DNA from: Thiohalocapsa sp963698775
GTDB taxonomy: Bacteria; Pseudomonadota; Gammaproteobacteria; Chromatiales; Chromatiaceae
Assembly (NCBI GenBank): GCA_963698775.1
Contig: CAVOSE010000012.1
Span: 1-64,000, forward strand
Reading direction: 5' to 3'
DNA length: 64,000 bases
The notes beneath the pieces are model-generated. The model was given only the letters and a program-made list of their open reading frames with translations. It searched no databases and was not told where the DNA came from. Positions 56,110 to 64,000 of the stretch are shown here, piece after piece. Each line of letters starts with the position of its first letter. The stretch's first letter is position 1. The position numbers were made by a program, and so were the translations under genes.

Positions 56110-57492
56110 ATGACATCGACCGAATTGGACCTCTCCTCCCTCACCGCCATCTCCCCAGTAGACGGCCGCTACGACGCCAAGACCGCGGCGCTGCGGCCGA
56201 TCGTCAGCGAATACGGCCTGATCCGCCATCGCGTGCTGGTCGAGGTGCGCTGGTTGCAGGCACTGGCCGCGCATCCCGGCATTGAGGAGGTCCCGGAGTT
56301 ATCACAGGATGCCAACGCGCTGCTCGACAAGATCGCCGCCGAATTCACGGTGGAGGATGCGGCGCGAATCAAGACCATCGAGCGCACCACTAATCACGAC
56401 GTCAAGGCGGTCGAGTACTTTCTGAAGGAACGCATCAAAGACAACGCGGAACTAGACGCGGTTTCGGAGTTTATCCACTTCGCCTGTACCTCCGAGGACA
56501 TCAACAACCTATCCCACGGCCTGATGCTGCAGACCGCCCGCGCGGCCGTGCTGCTGCCCGAGATGGATGCGATCATCGACGCCATCCGCGGCCTGGCGCA
56601 TCGCTATGCTGAGGTGCCGATGCTCTCGCGCACCCATGGTCAGCCGGCCTCCCCCACCACGCTGGGCAAGGAGATGGCGAATGTCGTGCACCGGCTGCGT
56701 GCGCAACGCGACGCGGTCGCCAAGGTCGCGCTGTTGGGCAAGATCAACGGTGCCGTCGGCAACTACAACGCCCATCTGGCCGCCTATCCCGAGGTGGACT
56801 GGCCGGCGTTTGCCCGACAGTTTGTCGAATCCCTCGGCCTGACCTGGAATCCCTACACCATCCAGATCGAACCCCATGACTACATGGCGGAACTGTTCGA
56901 TGCCATCGCCCGCTTCAACACCGTGCTGCTGGACTTCAGCCGCGATGTCTGGGGCTATATCTCGCTCGGTTACTTCAAGCAGAGCACGGTGGCCGGTGAG
57001 GTCGGCTCATCGACCATGCCGCACAAGGTCAACCCGATCGACTTCGAGAATGCCGAGGGCAATCTTGGCATCGCCAATGCGCTGTTCGGCCACCTGGCCG
57101 CCAAACTGCCGGTATCGCGCTGGCAACGGGATCTGACCGACTCCACGGTGCTGCGCAATCTGGGCGTCGGCATCGCGCATACCCTGATCGCGCTGCAATC
57201 GGCGGACAAAGGGATCGGCAAGCTGGAGGCGGACGCGGCGCGCATGGCCGCCGACCTCGACGCGAATTGGGAGGTGCTGGCCGAGCCGATCCAGACCGTG
57301 ATGCGCCGCTGGGGTGTGGAGCAACCCTACGAAAAACTCAAGGCACTAACCCGCGGACGACGTATCGGCCCCGATGCACTGGCCGAGTTCGTCGACGGCC
57401 TCGAGATTCCCGACAGCGCCAAGGCAGAGCTTAAGGTACTGACACCGGCACGCTATATCGGAAATGCCGCGGAACAGGCACGAGCAGTCTGA
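56110..57492 (+). CDS. purB: Adenylosuccinate lyase
   Basis: 460 residues from MTSTELDLSSLTAISPVDGRY; an in-frame upstream ATG at 56062 is less likely, as it would begin inside the hairpin. The lyase signature GSSTMPHKVNPIDFENAEG is intact, with active-site EFIHFACTSEDINN-type FIHFACTSEDINNLSH and SRTHGQPASPTTLGKE. It acts at two steps of purine synthesis. The last part (LKVLTPARYIGNAAEQ) is normal. Confidence 0.97.
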   Translation: MTSTELDLSSLTAISPVDGRYDAKTAALRPIVSEYGLIRHRVLVEVRWLQALAAHPGIEEVPELSQDANALLDKIAAEFTVEDAARIKTIERTTNHDVKAVEYFLKERIKDNAELDAVSEFIHFACTSEDINNLSHGLMLQTARAAVLLPEMDAIIDAIRGLAHRYAEVPMLSRTHGQPASPTTLGKEMANVVHRLRAQRDAVAKVALLGKINGAVGNYNAHLAAYPEVDWPAFARQFVESLGLTWNPYTIQIEPHDYMAELFDAIARFNTVLLDFSRDVWGYISLGYFKQSTVAGEVGSSTMPHKVNPIDFENAEGNLGIANALFGHLAAKLPVSRWQRDLTDSTVLRNLGVGIAHTLIALQSADKGIGKLEADAARMAADLDANWEVLAEPIQTVMRRWGVEQPYEKLKALTRGRRIGPDALAEFVDGLEIPDSAKAELKVLTPARYIGNAAEQARAV

Positions 57493-57550
57493 TCGAAGAC
57501 CGGACGACGGTTGCGCCGCTCGCGGCGCATTACCTTCTAAGCGTTGCCAC

Positions 57551-58078
57551 TCATTCGCACCCCGCCGCCGCGACCAGCCGGATAGACAGAAACATTGGCA
57601 CAGGCTCAGGTCGGTCGCCAAGCGCGCCCTGAACCACCGACATCACCTGAAAGCCAAGCGTCTCGTAGAACGCGACCGCCGCCGGCTTGGCGTCCACGAG
57701 GATGCCGACGCAGCCGTAGCGCTCGCGGAGATCGAGTCCGAGTTTAAGCGCAAAGCGCAGCAGCGCTTGACCGATGCCGCGGCCCTGAAAGCGTGCATCC
57801 ACGGCCAGCCGGGCAATGCGCAAAATCGGGAGCGGATAGTCGGGCAACCGCTTACGCAATTGTCGCCCCAGTGTATCGCCTGTGATCTCGCCCGGACTGA
57901 CGGTGACGAAACCGAGGATCTGCTCCTCGGCCACGGCGACATAGGTGGTGCCGATGTGGTGGCGGAATTGGTTCTGACCGGCGAAACGCTGAAAGAATCG
58001 GTCGAGGTCGATATCCGCGCTGCGGAAATCCGTTCGATCGTCATCCCGCGTCAGGGCGCGGATGACAATCTCAGCCAT
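57551..58078 (-). CDS. GNAT acetyltransferase, likely toxin of a type II TA pair
   Basis: 175 residues. The acetyl-CoA site is RLAVDARFQGRGIGQALLR (R/Q-x-x-G-x-G/A), followed by YGCVGILVDAKPAAVAFYETLGF. VAVAEEQILGFVTVSPGEI precedes it. The layout matches TacT/AtaT-type toxins, which acetylate aminoacyl-tRNA. The start overlaps the RHH gene's 3' end by eight bases, in the usual order antitoxin then toxin. Activity is inferred from family and context. Confidence 0.8.
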   Translation of the reverse strand: MAEIVIRALTRDDDRTDFRSADIDLDRFFQRFAGQNQFRHHIGTTYVAVAEEQILGFVTVSPGEITGDTLGRQLRKRLPDYPLPILRIARLAVDARFQGRGIGQALLRFALKLGLDLRERYGCVGILVDAKPAAVAFYETLGFQVMSVVQGALGDRPEPVPMFLSIRLVAAAGCE

Positions 58079-58337
58079 CCCCAGCCATGAGGTCTTGCAG
58101 GGCAGCGGTCGGTGGCGCGTCGTCTTCCAGCGCCTCGGCGATGTCCGCCAAGGACGCCTCGGTTACCACGAGACGCCCAGGGATGACGATATCCTCGGGT
58201 AGCTCGCGCAGTGCAAGCAGGTGATGCTGCAATGCATCCTCAATGAGACGGGCCTTGGTGATGCCCCGGCACCGCACGAAGGCCGCGATCTGTGCGCGGG
58301 TCTCGTCTGACACGTAGGCGGAGATTTGAGAAGTCAC
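58071..58337 (-). CDS. RHH antitoxin partner of the GNAT protein
   Basis: 88 residues. The N-terminal half (MTSQISAYVSDETRAQIAAF, then GITKARLIEDALQHHL) is a ribbon-helix-helix DNA-binding domain; the C-terminal half (SLADIAEALEDDAPPTAAL) is acidic and probably binds and blocks the toxin. A 14-base palindrome 10 bases upstream is the likely autoregulatory operator. Confidence 0.8.
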   Translation of the reverse strand: MTSQISAYVSDETRAQIAAFVRCRGITKARLIEDALQHHLLALRELPEDIVIPGRLVVTEASLADIAEALEDDAPPTAALQDLMAGDG

Positions 58338-58347
58338 GTTTGCCTCT

Positions 58348-58361
58348 CTACAAATTTGTAG
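58348..58361. promoter_or_regulatory. Palindromic operator of the RHH/GNAT pair
   Basis: CTACAAATTTGTAG is a perfect 14-base palindrome just upstream of the antitoxin start. RHH antitoxins bind such sites with their toxins to repress their own operon. Confidence 0.6.
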
Positions 58362-58420
58362 AAGGCAAGCGTAGCATTGTCGGTTTGAACTTTCCAGCCG
58401 TCGTGACGTAGGTCAGGATG

Positions 58421-58480
58421 TCGTTGTCGTTGCCGTTGCCGTTGCCAGGCGAAGACTCGATTTCGATTTCGATTTCGATA
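58421..58480. repeat. Hexanucleotide repeats, degenerate relative of the 13.0 and 52.3 kb elements
   Basis: Tandem TCGTTG/CCGTTG units (58421-58446) and, after a short spacer, three CGATTT units (58458-58475) ending GATAACC. It shares the two-block hexamer design and the CGATTTCGATA junction with the other elements but lacks their leader and the GTCACTCGCCA spacer. It lies between the RHH/GNAT pair and the OmpA-like gene. Apart from it, the 58362-58614 gap shows no gene. Confidence 0.6.
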
Positions 58481-58614
58481 ACCTGCGAAACTGTCCGCCA
58501 CGTCTTGGCTTCTGGCTCCGCCGCGTTTGGATCGGGCAATCAGATAAATCGCACAGGTCGACGATCCAGAGGGAACGTCGACCCGCGGTTGCAGCTGGAA
58601 GGGAGGATGGGCGA

Positions 58615-59229
58615 TTAGGCGCTCGGCACGATCTCGGTCACAACCACCCGGCGGCGCAGCGGATTGTTTTCCAGCGGGCCCAGGTCGACGAAGCTGCCGT
58701 CCTCGGCAACGTCGTCACCGCCTTCCCAAGCGACGCCCTTGACGGACTGGATGCGCTCGGGGGAGATGCCGCGGTCGATCATGTAGTTGCGGATGGTATC
58801 GGCGCGATTCTCGCTCAGGACCAGGTTATGCTCGAAGCTGCCGAGCTTGTCGGTATGACCGACGATGGTCAGCATCTCGTCGCGCGGCGAGGCCTTCACC
58901 TGGTCGATGTACGCGTCGAGATCGCTCAGGGCATCAGGATTGATGATGTCGTTCAGGCCGTAGCGATCAAGCGCGAAGTTCAGGCGCAGCACCAGCGGCG
59001 CGGCGGGCTGAATTGCAGCGCAAGGCGGCAAATTCGTGGGACCATCCGGCACCGCGCTCTGCCAGCACTCACCGGAGCTGGTGGCCCACAGCTGGCCGTC
59101 CGGAACGCTCGGATCACCGGAGGCGTACCAGTAGGTCTCATCGATGTTGGCGTTGGCGCCGGTGACGGCGATGGTGGCGGCGACCGGGATGGCCAGCGCG
59201 ATGTTGCGAAGGAGTTTCAAGTGTTGCAT
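58615..59229 (-). CDS. OmpA-family (peptidoglycan-associated) protein
   Basis: 204 residues from MQHLKLLRNIALAIPVAA (signal peptide to about residue 27, ANA). The C-terminal OmpA domain has LTIVGHTDKLGSFEHNLVLSE and the adjoining RADTIRNYM, which bind peptidoglycan. The part between signal and OmpA domain is only about 60 residues with two cysteines (GECWQSA; LPPCAAI), too short for a membrane barrel, so it is probably a periplasmic or lipidless linker protein. No lipobox is seen. Confidence 0.85.
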   Translation of the reverse strand: MQHLKLLRNIALAIPVAATIAVTGANANIDETYWYASGDPSVPDGQLWATSSGECWQSAVPDGPTNLPPCAAIQPAAPLVLRLNFALDRYGLNDIINPDALSDLDAYIDQVKASPRDEMLTIVGHTDKLGSFEHNLVLSENRADTIRNYMIDRGISPERIQSVKGVAWEGGDDVAEDGSFVDLGPLENNPLRRRVVVTEIVPSA

Positions 59230-59534
59230 CGTCAGCTCCTGATGTCGGTGAATGATTGGATTATCTGATGACAACCCTGAGTAGCCCCGGGTCGGGCAGC
59301 GAAGGCCCAAGCTCGACACGGGCGACGAGCGACGGAATTGCCACGCGTCAATGACCCATATCTCGCTATTGTAGCCCAAGGTTACGACAATTGTGCGACT
59401 TTCCCGACTAACCGTGTGAATTCCGATACGGACGCACAAGGAAGCATGGAAGAGACGACCGTTACGGATTGTTTTTTATCGCACTTCCCTGCACGCCGGA
59501 TGATACAATTGTATCTTTTAAACAACTTTTCCCG
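59230..59534. other. Divergent intergenic region between OmpA-like and EamA genes
   Basis: No gene is seen in these 305 bases. It is AT-richer than its surroundings and must hold both promoters. ACAATTGT occurs twice, at 59387-59394 and inside the longer palindrome at 59502-59515, suggesting a shared regulator. Confidence 0.4.
59502..59515 (+). promoter_or_regulatory. Palindrome upstream of the EamA gene
   Basis: GATACAATTGTATC is a perfect 14-base palindrome ending 19 bases before the EamA ATG; its left half also gives a TACAAT -10-like hexamer. A repressor bound here would block transcription or initiation. Confidence 0.4.
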
Positions 59535-60452
59535 ATGAATATGCCGACGCAGCGTGCCCTGCTCACTGGCGCCTCATTTATCATGCTCGGCGAGCTTTGT
59601 TTTGCCACTATGGGGGTCGGCATCCGTTTCGTCTCGATGGAACTCTCCAACGAGATGATCGTCTTCGCGCGTAACGCGATGGGCTTGGCACTCCTAGCGC
59701 CCTGGCTGCTGCGGCGAGGCATCGGCAACGTGGCGACAAGCGTTCCCCGACTGCACCTGCTGCGGGCCCTTGCCGGGGTCTCGGCCATGTATTGTTTCTT
59801 TTATGCGATTGCGCACTTACCCTTGGCGGAGGCCATGCTCTTAAAGCTTACGGCGCCGGTATTCATTCCTCTGATCGCGATCGTTTGGCTACATGAGCGC
59901 GTCAACGCCTTGCTCTGGATAGCACTCGGAATCGGCTTCGCCGGCGTCATCGTCATCCTAGATCCGAACCTCGACGGCGATTCGGCCATGGTCTCACCCG
60001 TTGCACTGATCGGGCTGCTCGGCGGCCTCCTTGCCGCGCTCGCCAAAGTCACCGTCCGTCGACTGTCGCGGACCGAGCCGGCGACTCGCATCGTGTTCTA
60101 CTTCGCGTTGATCGCGGGCGCGGTATCAGCGGTTCCGCTGCTCTGGTCCTGGCAGACACCCTCAACCGATGCGCTCCTATGGCTGCTTGCCATCGCCCTG
60201 AGCGCGACCTTGGGGCAGTTGGCGCTAACCCGCGGGCTCTCCTTGGCTCCCGCCTCGCGCATGGGCGCCTTCGGCTACTCCGCGGTGTTGTTCGGCGCCG
60301 CGTTCGGCTGGCTGATCTGGGACGAGTCGATCACGCTCTCCCTGATCATCGGCAGCCTGATGATCGCCGCCGGTGGGTTAATTGCAGGCCGCGCGACCGG
60401 CGTCGCGGCTCATCCAAATAGGCTGGCGACACCAGCACCAGTCAAAGGCTGA
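59535..60452 (+). CDS. DMT-superfamily (EamA) transporter
   Basis: 305 residues from MNMPTQRALLTGASF; an upstream start at 59469 would overlap the palindrome. Ten hydrophobic helices in two EamA halves are visible (FIMLGELCFATMGVGIRF; FFYAIAHLPLAEAMLL in the first; LGQLALTRGLSLAPASRM in the second). The family exports amino acids, nucleosides or other metabolites; the substrate is unknown. It ends two bases before the next gene. Confidence 0.85.
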   Translation: MNMPTQRALLTGASFIMLGELCFATMGVGIRFVSMELSNEMIVFARNAMGLALLAPWLLRRGIGNVATSVPRLHLLRALAGVSAMYCFFYAIAHLPLAEAMLLKLTAPVFIPLIAIVWLHERVNALLWIALGIGFAGVIVILDPNLDGDSAMVSPVALIGLLGGLLAALAKVTVRRLSRTEPATRIVFYFALIAGAVSAVPLLWSWQTPSTDALLWLLAIALSATLGQLALTRGLSLAPASRMGAFGYSAVLFGAAFGWLIWDESITLSLIIGSLMIAAGGLIAGRATGVAAHPNRLATPAPVKG

Positions 60453-60454
60453 GG

Positions 60455-61432
60455 ATGTCCGTGATGGCACGCACAATCGAGCACCAATACACCATCCGTC
60501 GCGCCAACTGGGAACAGGACCAGGAGGCGCTGCGCAACCTGCGCCAGGCTGTCTTCGTGCGCGAACAAGGGGTACCGGAGGCACTGGAGTGGGACGGACG
60601 CGACGACGACTCGTTGCATCTGATCGCGGAGGCTGGCGACGGTATGGCCGTCGGGACCGCACGCATGCTGACTTCCGGTCAGATCGGGCGCATGGCGGTC
60701 TTGCCCGAATGGCGCGACCGCGGCATCGGCACACGCCTGCTGGCCGAATTGTTACGTATCGCGCACGCCGAGGACTGTCCAGCACGGTTCCTGAATGCCC
60801 AAATCGGCGCAATGCCCTTTTACGAGAGGCTTGGCTTCAAGGCCGTCGGCGACGGCTTCGATGAAGCGGGCATCGCGCATCAGCGCATGGAACTCGCGGA
60901 TGCGGGCCTGCCGTTGGCCCTGGACATCCGGACCCGCTTGCTGGGTCAGAGCGCCGGGCTGCTCAGGCTCACCGAGCCGGACATGCTGCGTCTCGCCGTC
61001 GCAACCATGGCCGAACAAGCGCGTCGTGAACTGCGTTTGCTCACGCCGGATCTGGAGCCGATCCTTTACGATCAAGCGCCCTTCCTCGACCAGGTCTCAC
61101 GTCTCGCGGTCGATCGCCGTGGCCACCTGCCGGTGCGCATTCTGCTAGTCGATGCGGAGTCACCGCTGCGCCGTGGACACCGGCTCATCGAACTGAGCCG
61201 AAAACTCAGTTCGGCGGTTCAGATCCAGGCGGTACCCGCGGAATTCACGGAGCAATCCGACCACTATCTGCTGGCCGACGACAGCGGCTATTGCCTGCGC
61301 CGATTCAACGCGCCGAACGCGGCGCTGGTGGACTTCAAGGCCGCTGCCGCCGTGCGTCGGATGCAGCAGGGCTTTGAACAACTTTGGGCTCAGGGCACGG
61401 TGCATGTCGGGCTGCGCCGTCTACACCTGTGA
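60455..61432 (+). CDS. GNAT acetyltransferase with C-terminal DUF7931-like domain
   Basis: 325 residues. Residues 1-145 form a GNAT domain: QAVFVREQGVPEALEWDG at the start, RMAVLPEWRDRGIGTRLLA for acetyl-CoA binding, and AMPFYERLGFKAVGD. Residues 160-325 are a separate domain (RRELRLLTPDLEPILYD; DHYLLADDSGYCLRRFN; QGFEQLWAQGTVHVGLRRL) that looks like a PLD-type fold without its HKD motif. Such two-domain proteins are known from related bacteria, with no assigned function. Likely co-transcribed with the EamA transporter. Confidence 0.8.
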   Translation: MSVMARTIEHQYTIRRANWEQDQEALRNLRQAVFVREQGVPEALEWDGRDDDSLHLIAEAGDGMAVGTARMLTSGQIGRMAVLPEWRDRGIGTRLLAELLRIAHAEDCPARFLNAQIGAMPFYERLGFKAVGDGFDEAGIAHQRMELADAGLPLALDIRTRLLGQSAGLLRLTEPDMLRLAVATMAEQARRELRLLTPDLEPILYDQAPFLDQVSRLAVDRRGHLPVRILLVDAESPLRRGHRLIELSRKLSSAVQIQAVPAEFTEQSDHYLLADDSGYCLRRFNAPNAALVDFKAAAAVRRMQQGFEQLWAQGTVHVGLRRLHL

Positions 61433-61682
61433 ACCTTGGTGGTGATCCGTGGTGATACCGTCGTGGCACGGGGGACGGTGCGATGACCGCGTAAAGGACC
61501 CAAGACCGCTGCGACTCCGGTGCACAGCGGGCACGCGGACTGACCTATCGCGATAGCGCCGCCGGCAATTCGACCCAAGACCTCGAGTTGCGCGTGCGGG
61601 CGATTGACTGAGTTCGACAACGACGGGTAGGCGAAGCGCAGTTGCGCGCAGCCCGTGCAACATGGTTGATCTGAACGTCTGG

Positions 61683-62642
61683 CTACAGTGTGTCGACGAG
61701 CTTGGTCGCCAGGCCCGTCTTCAAGGCCTCCGCCACCGAGATCCAATACATGCTGTTGTTCGGCACCGCGGCGGCGGCCAATGCGACGCCGTCATCGATG
61801 CCCATCTCTCGCAGGTAGAGGGCTGCCGCCACCACTGACAGTTGACCGCCCTCGTGGCTACTCAAGTGCTTGGGAACCTTGCTTTGGTGGATGCCGAGTT
61901 TGGCGCTACCGGTGACATAGCGCTCGATGCCGCCGGCAAGCACGTCGACGCAGGCCGAGGTACAAAGGCCGTCGACGCCGACTCGAAGGCCGTTTGCGCG
62001 CAGATAGCGACCCAGGAGTCGCGCCTCGTACAGCGAACCACCCGGACTATTGATCAGCAGCCCCACGGCCTTGTCCCGGCGCAGGCGACCGATGACCATC
62101 TCCGCGAAGCCATCGCTGATCTCGCCGTCGACGCTGACCCAGGTATTGCCAAGCTTGCCGGACTCGTCAAACCGCACCAGGCTCGGCGGGACACCGGTCA
62201 GCGCAGCGAGCTGCTCACAGGCACCCTGCGCCAACTCCCGCAGGTACGCCTGATCGGCCCGATCGACGGCGGCGCGCATCAATGCATTGGAGCGCTCGAT
62301 CATTTCATCGACACTGAAGCCGTAGCGCTCCACCGCGGCGATAACCACCGCATCGGTGGCGCCACGGTCGGCGTTCTGCGCGACCCGTCGCAGATGGCAC
62401 GCGGCGATTCCGGTGAGCAGATCATCCCGCTCCAAGCCCGGCGGTACATCATCGGGTTGCGAGCCAGCGGGGCGAGGCGCACCGGTTAGGGGTTGGCCGG
62501 TTTGTGCATCGTTGGGGCGCGGCGGCCCAAGGCTTCCGCATCCCGCTAGTAGCAGGCACAGCAGCAGTAGGGCCACCAGCGGCCCGGCCTTGCGGACTGC
62601 CGCGGCCAAGGGCCAGGGCTGCAACGAATGCATCGGTGTCAT
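61683..62642 (-). CDS. Lipoprotein with ClpP-like (COG3904-type) fold
   Basis: 319 residues. A lipoprotein signal is shown by LLLCLLLAGCGSLG (Cys about residue 35). The ClpP/crotonase-type core has GLLINSPGGSLYEARLLGRY, VDGLCTSACVDVLAGG and AKLGIHQSKVPK; the Ser of CTSAC and the His of GIHQ could form a catalytic pair. Related proteins are predicted periplasmic proteases with no known substrate. The ATG overlaps the hisHF stop as ATGA, so it is the last gene of, or coupled to, a his operon. The gap 61433-61682 downstream shows no gene. Confidence 0.75.
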   Translation of the reverse strand: MTPMHSLQPWPLAAAVRKAGPLVALLLLCLLLAGCGSLGPPRPNDAQTGQPLTGAPRPAGSQPDDVPPGLERDDLLTGIAACHLRRVAQNADRGATDAVVIAAVERYGFSVDEMIERSNALMRAAVDRADQAYLRELAQGACEQLAALTGVPPSLVRFDESGKLGNTWVSVDGEISDGFAEMVIGRLRRDKAVGLLINSPGGSLYEARLLGRYLRANGLRVGVDGLCTSACVDVLAGGIERYVTGSAKLGIHQSKVPKHLSSHEGGQLSVVAAALYLREMGIDDGVALAAAAVPNNSMYWISVAEALKTGLATKLVDTL

Positions 62643-64000
62643 TCCTCGTCAATGGTGTCCCGAATCTCGATGCCGCCCGCCTTCAAGTGCGCCTTGACGA
62701 CATCGATCGGCACCTCACGACGATGGAAAATCCCCGCCGCGAGGGCCGCCTCAACACCCGTTTCGACAAACACCGCGCTGAAATGCTCCGGACAACCAGC
62801 ACCACTGGAGGCGATGACCGGGATACTCACCGCCGCACGCACCGCACCAATCAATTCCAAATCAAATCCCATGCCGGTGCCATCGCGGTCGATGGAGTTG
62901 AGCAGGATCTCGCCAGCACCCAGCGCCTCGCAGGTACGGGCCAGTTCCACGGCATCCACGTCACTGCCTTCGCGTCCACCCTTGACGGTGCATTGGAACC
63001 AGCAATAGCGCTCGCCACCGGGGCCGGGGACGGCGGTCTCAATGGCATGGCGATCGGTGTCATCGGGCGAGTCGACATAGACCCGCCGTGGGTCCACCGA
63101 GATCACCACCGCCTGATTGCCGTACAGTTCGGCGATCTGTTCGATCGCGCTGGTGCCATCGCCTGCACCGCGCATCCGCACCTGCTCGACGGTGTGCACC
63201 GCATCGGAGCCGATGGATATCTTGTCGGCACCAGAACGGAAGTACTCACTGGCAACGTCCAAGGCACTGTAAGTGCGGCCCTCGGCGTCGGTGAAGGCGC
63301 GAATACCGCCGCCGATGGTCAGCGGTACGAAGACGTTCTCCGAGGTTCGCCGCAACACCTCCAGCATGGGCTGATCGGCGAGCGGAAAGTCGCGAAACGC
63401 AGTGATGTTCAGGAACGTAATCTCGTCCGCGCCCTCGTCGTAGTAACGTTGCGCCAGGTCGACCGGCTTGCCCAGGTTGCGCACCTCCCCCGCCTCGCGC
63501 ACGTCGTATTGATCACCCTTGGTCACCACGAGATCGCCGTTATCGTTGCTGCGCACGTCCAGGCAGGCGATGACGCGTTTGGCGAATCGGGTCGGATTAC
63601 CACACCCCGCGCCGTCGTTGGCGCTATCGTCCGCAACGGGCGGTTGTGCCAGGGCGACCGCCTCGCCGCTGAGGAAACGCCGCAGAACCTCGAGTCCTCG
63701 GGCGCCGCTCTTCTCGGGATGAAACTGCACCGCCATGACCAACCCGCGCTGAACCGCGCTGACAAAGGGCAAACCGTAGTCGGTTTCCGCAAGCACCCAG
63801 TCGGAATTCTCGGCACTCGTGCTGGCGCGGAACGAGTGCACAAAGTAGAACTTGTCCGACTCCATACCGTCCAGTAACGCGGAGCGCCGCCGCAGCCGCA
63901 AACCGTTCCAGCCCATGTGCGGCACCGACAACGCCCCCGCGGGAAAGCGTTCCACCACCCCGGGAATGACACCAAGCCCTGCAACGCCCGGCGACTCCGC
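62639..64000 (-). CDS. hisHF: Fused imidazole glycerol phosphate synthase HisH-HisF (5' part outside window)
   Basis: The frame is open from the window edge to the TGA at 62639, about 453 residues. The first about 110 residues are the C-terminal half of a HisH glutaminase (SVPHMGWNGLRLR; YFVHSF; VMAVQFHPEKSG with the catalytic His); the catalytic Cys lies outside. From RFAKRVIACLDVRS the rest is a complete HisF barrel, with catalytic Asp in CLDV and in LNSIDRDGTGMG, and the long loop GDLVVTKGDQYDVREAG. Fusion in HisH-HisF order is the arrangement of eukaryotic HIS7 and is uncommon in bacteria. The enzyme makes IGP and AICAR from PRFAR. Confidence 0.85.
   Translation of the reverse strand, partial: AESPGVAGLGVIPGVVERFPAGALSVPHMGWNGLRLRRRSALLDGMESDKFYFVHSFRASTSAENSDWVLAETDYGLPFVSAVQRGLVMAVQFHPEKSGARGLEVLRRFLSGEAVALAQPPVADDSANDGAGCGNPTRFAKRVIACLDVRSNDNGDLVVTKGDQYDVREAGEVRNLGKPVDLAQRYYDEGADEITFLNITAFRDFPLADQPMLEVLRRTSENVFVPLTIGGGIRAFTDAEGRTYSALDVASEYFRSGADKISIGSDAVHTVEQVRMRGAGDGTSAIEQIAELYGNQAVVISVDPRRVYVDSPDDTDRHAIETAVPGPGGERYCWFQCTVKGGREGSDVDAVELARTCEALGAGEILLNSIDRDGTGMGFDLELIGAVRAAVSIPVIASSGAGCPEHFSAVFVETGVEAALAAGIFHRREVPIDVVKAHLKAGGIEIRDTIDEE

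Overview
The window looks like the chromosome of a GC-rich gammaproteobacterium close to the purple sulfur bacteria (Chromatiaceae). The evidence is the gene order recA-recX-alaS-lysC-csrA-tRNA-Ser, a hoxE-less HoxFUYH NAD-linked hydrogenase like Hox2 of Thiocapsa, near-identical TPR arrays of a kind common in that family, and protein-level resemblance of most housekeeping genes. No rRNA, CRISPR array or prophage was seen.

Positions 1-10.8 kb are an accessory, largely decayed region. It holds a CHAT-protease/P-loop NTPase/TPR gene broken by at least ten frame changes, an alpha/beta-hydrolase gene and a caspase-like gene (fused by one frame change and broken by another), a truncated type I restriction methyltransferase (hsdM) ending in a GGAATACGG-type repeat, a possible hsdR tail, an IS1595-type transposase remnant, and an intact UPF0175/DUF3368 toxin-antitoxin pair. 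It reads as a former conflict/defence island.

Positions 10.9-16.3 kb (minus strand) carry the hydrogenase operon hoxF-U-Y-H-W, with a hexanucleotide-repeat element between hoxY and hoxH. Positions 16.5-30 kb are mixed: a DegQ-type protease, a frameshifted DUF72 gene, a TRIC channel, serS, DUF190-crcB, an SMR exporter, rarA, a DEDDh exonuclease, a PLA2-like secreted protein overlapping epmB, a FimX-like degenerate GGDEF/EAL protein, and a 5'-nucleotidase.

Positions 29.6-37.6 kb (minus) form a run of adaptor, RND pump with an unusual Lys/Ala-rich tail, secreted low-complexity protein, orphan ParA and coiled-coil membrane protein. Positions 38-43 kb (plus) carry a dynamin-like GTPase, a ROK sugar kinase, an NrtR-like Nudix regulator and nadA. 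Positions 43-51 kb (minus) are the information-processing cluster tRNA-Ser/csrA/lysC/alaS/recX/recA/thpR/pncC. Positions 51-57.5 kb (plus) are mnmA, hflD, acnA and purB.

Positions 57.5-64 kb hold a GNAT/RHH toxin-antitoxin pair with a palindromic operator, an OmpA-like protein, an EamA transporter, a GNAT protein with an extra C-terminal domain, a ClpP-fold lipoprotein, and the 3' part of a fused hisH-hisF gene that runs off the right edge. A dispersed hexanucleotide-repeat element occurs at about 13.0 and 52.3 kb, with a degenerate relative at 58.4 kb.
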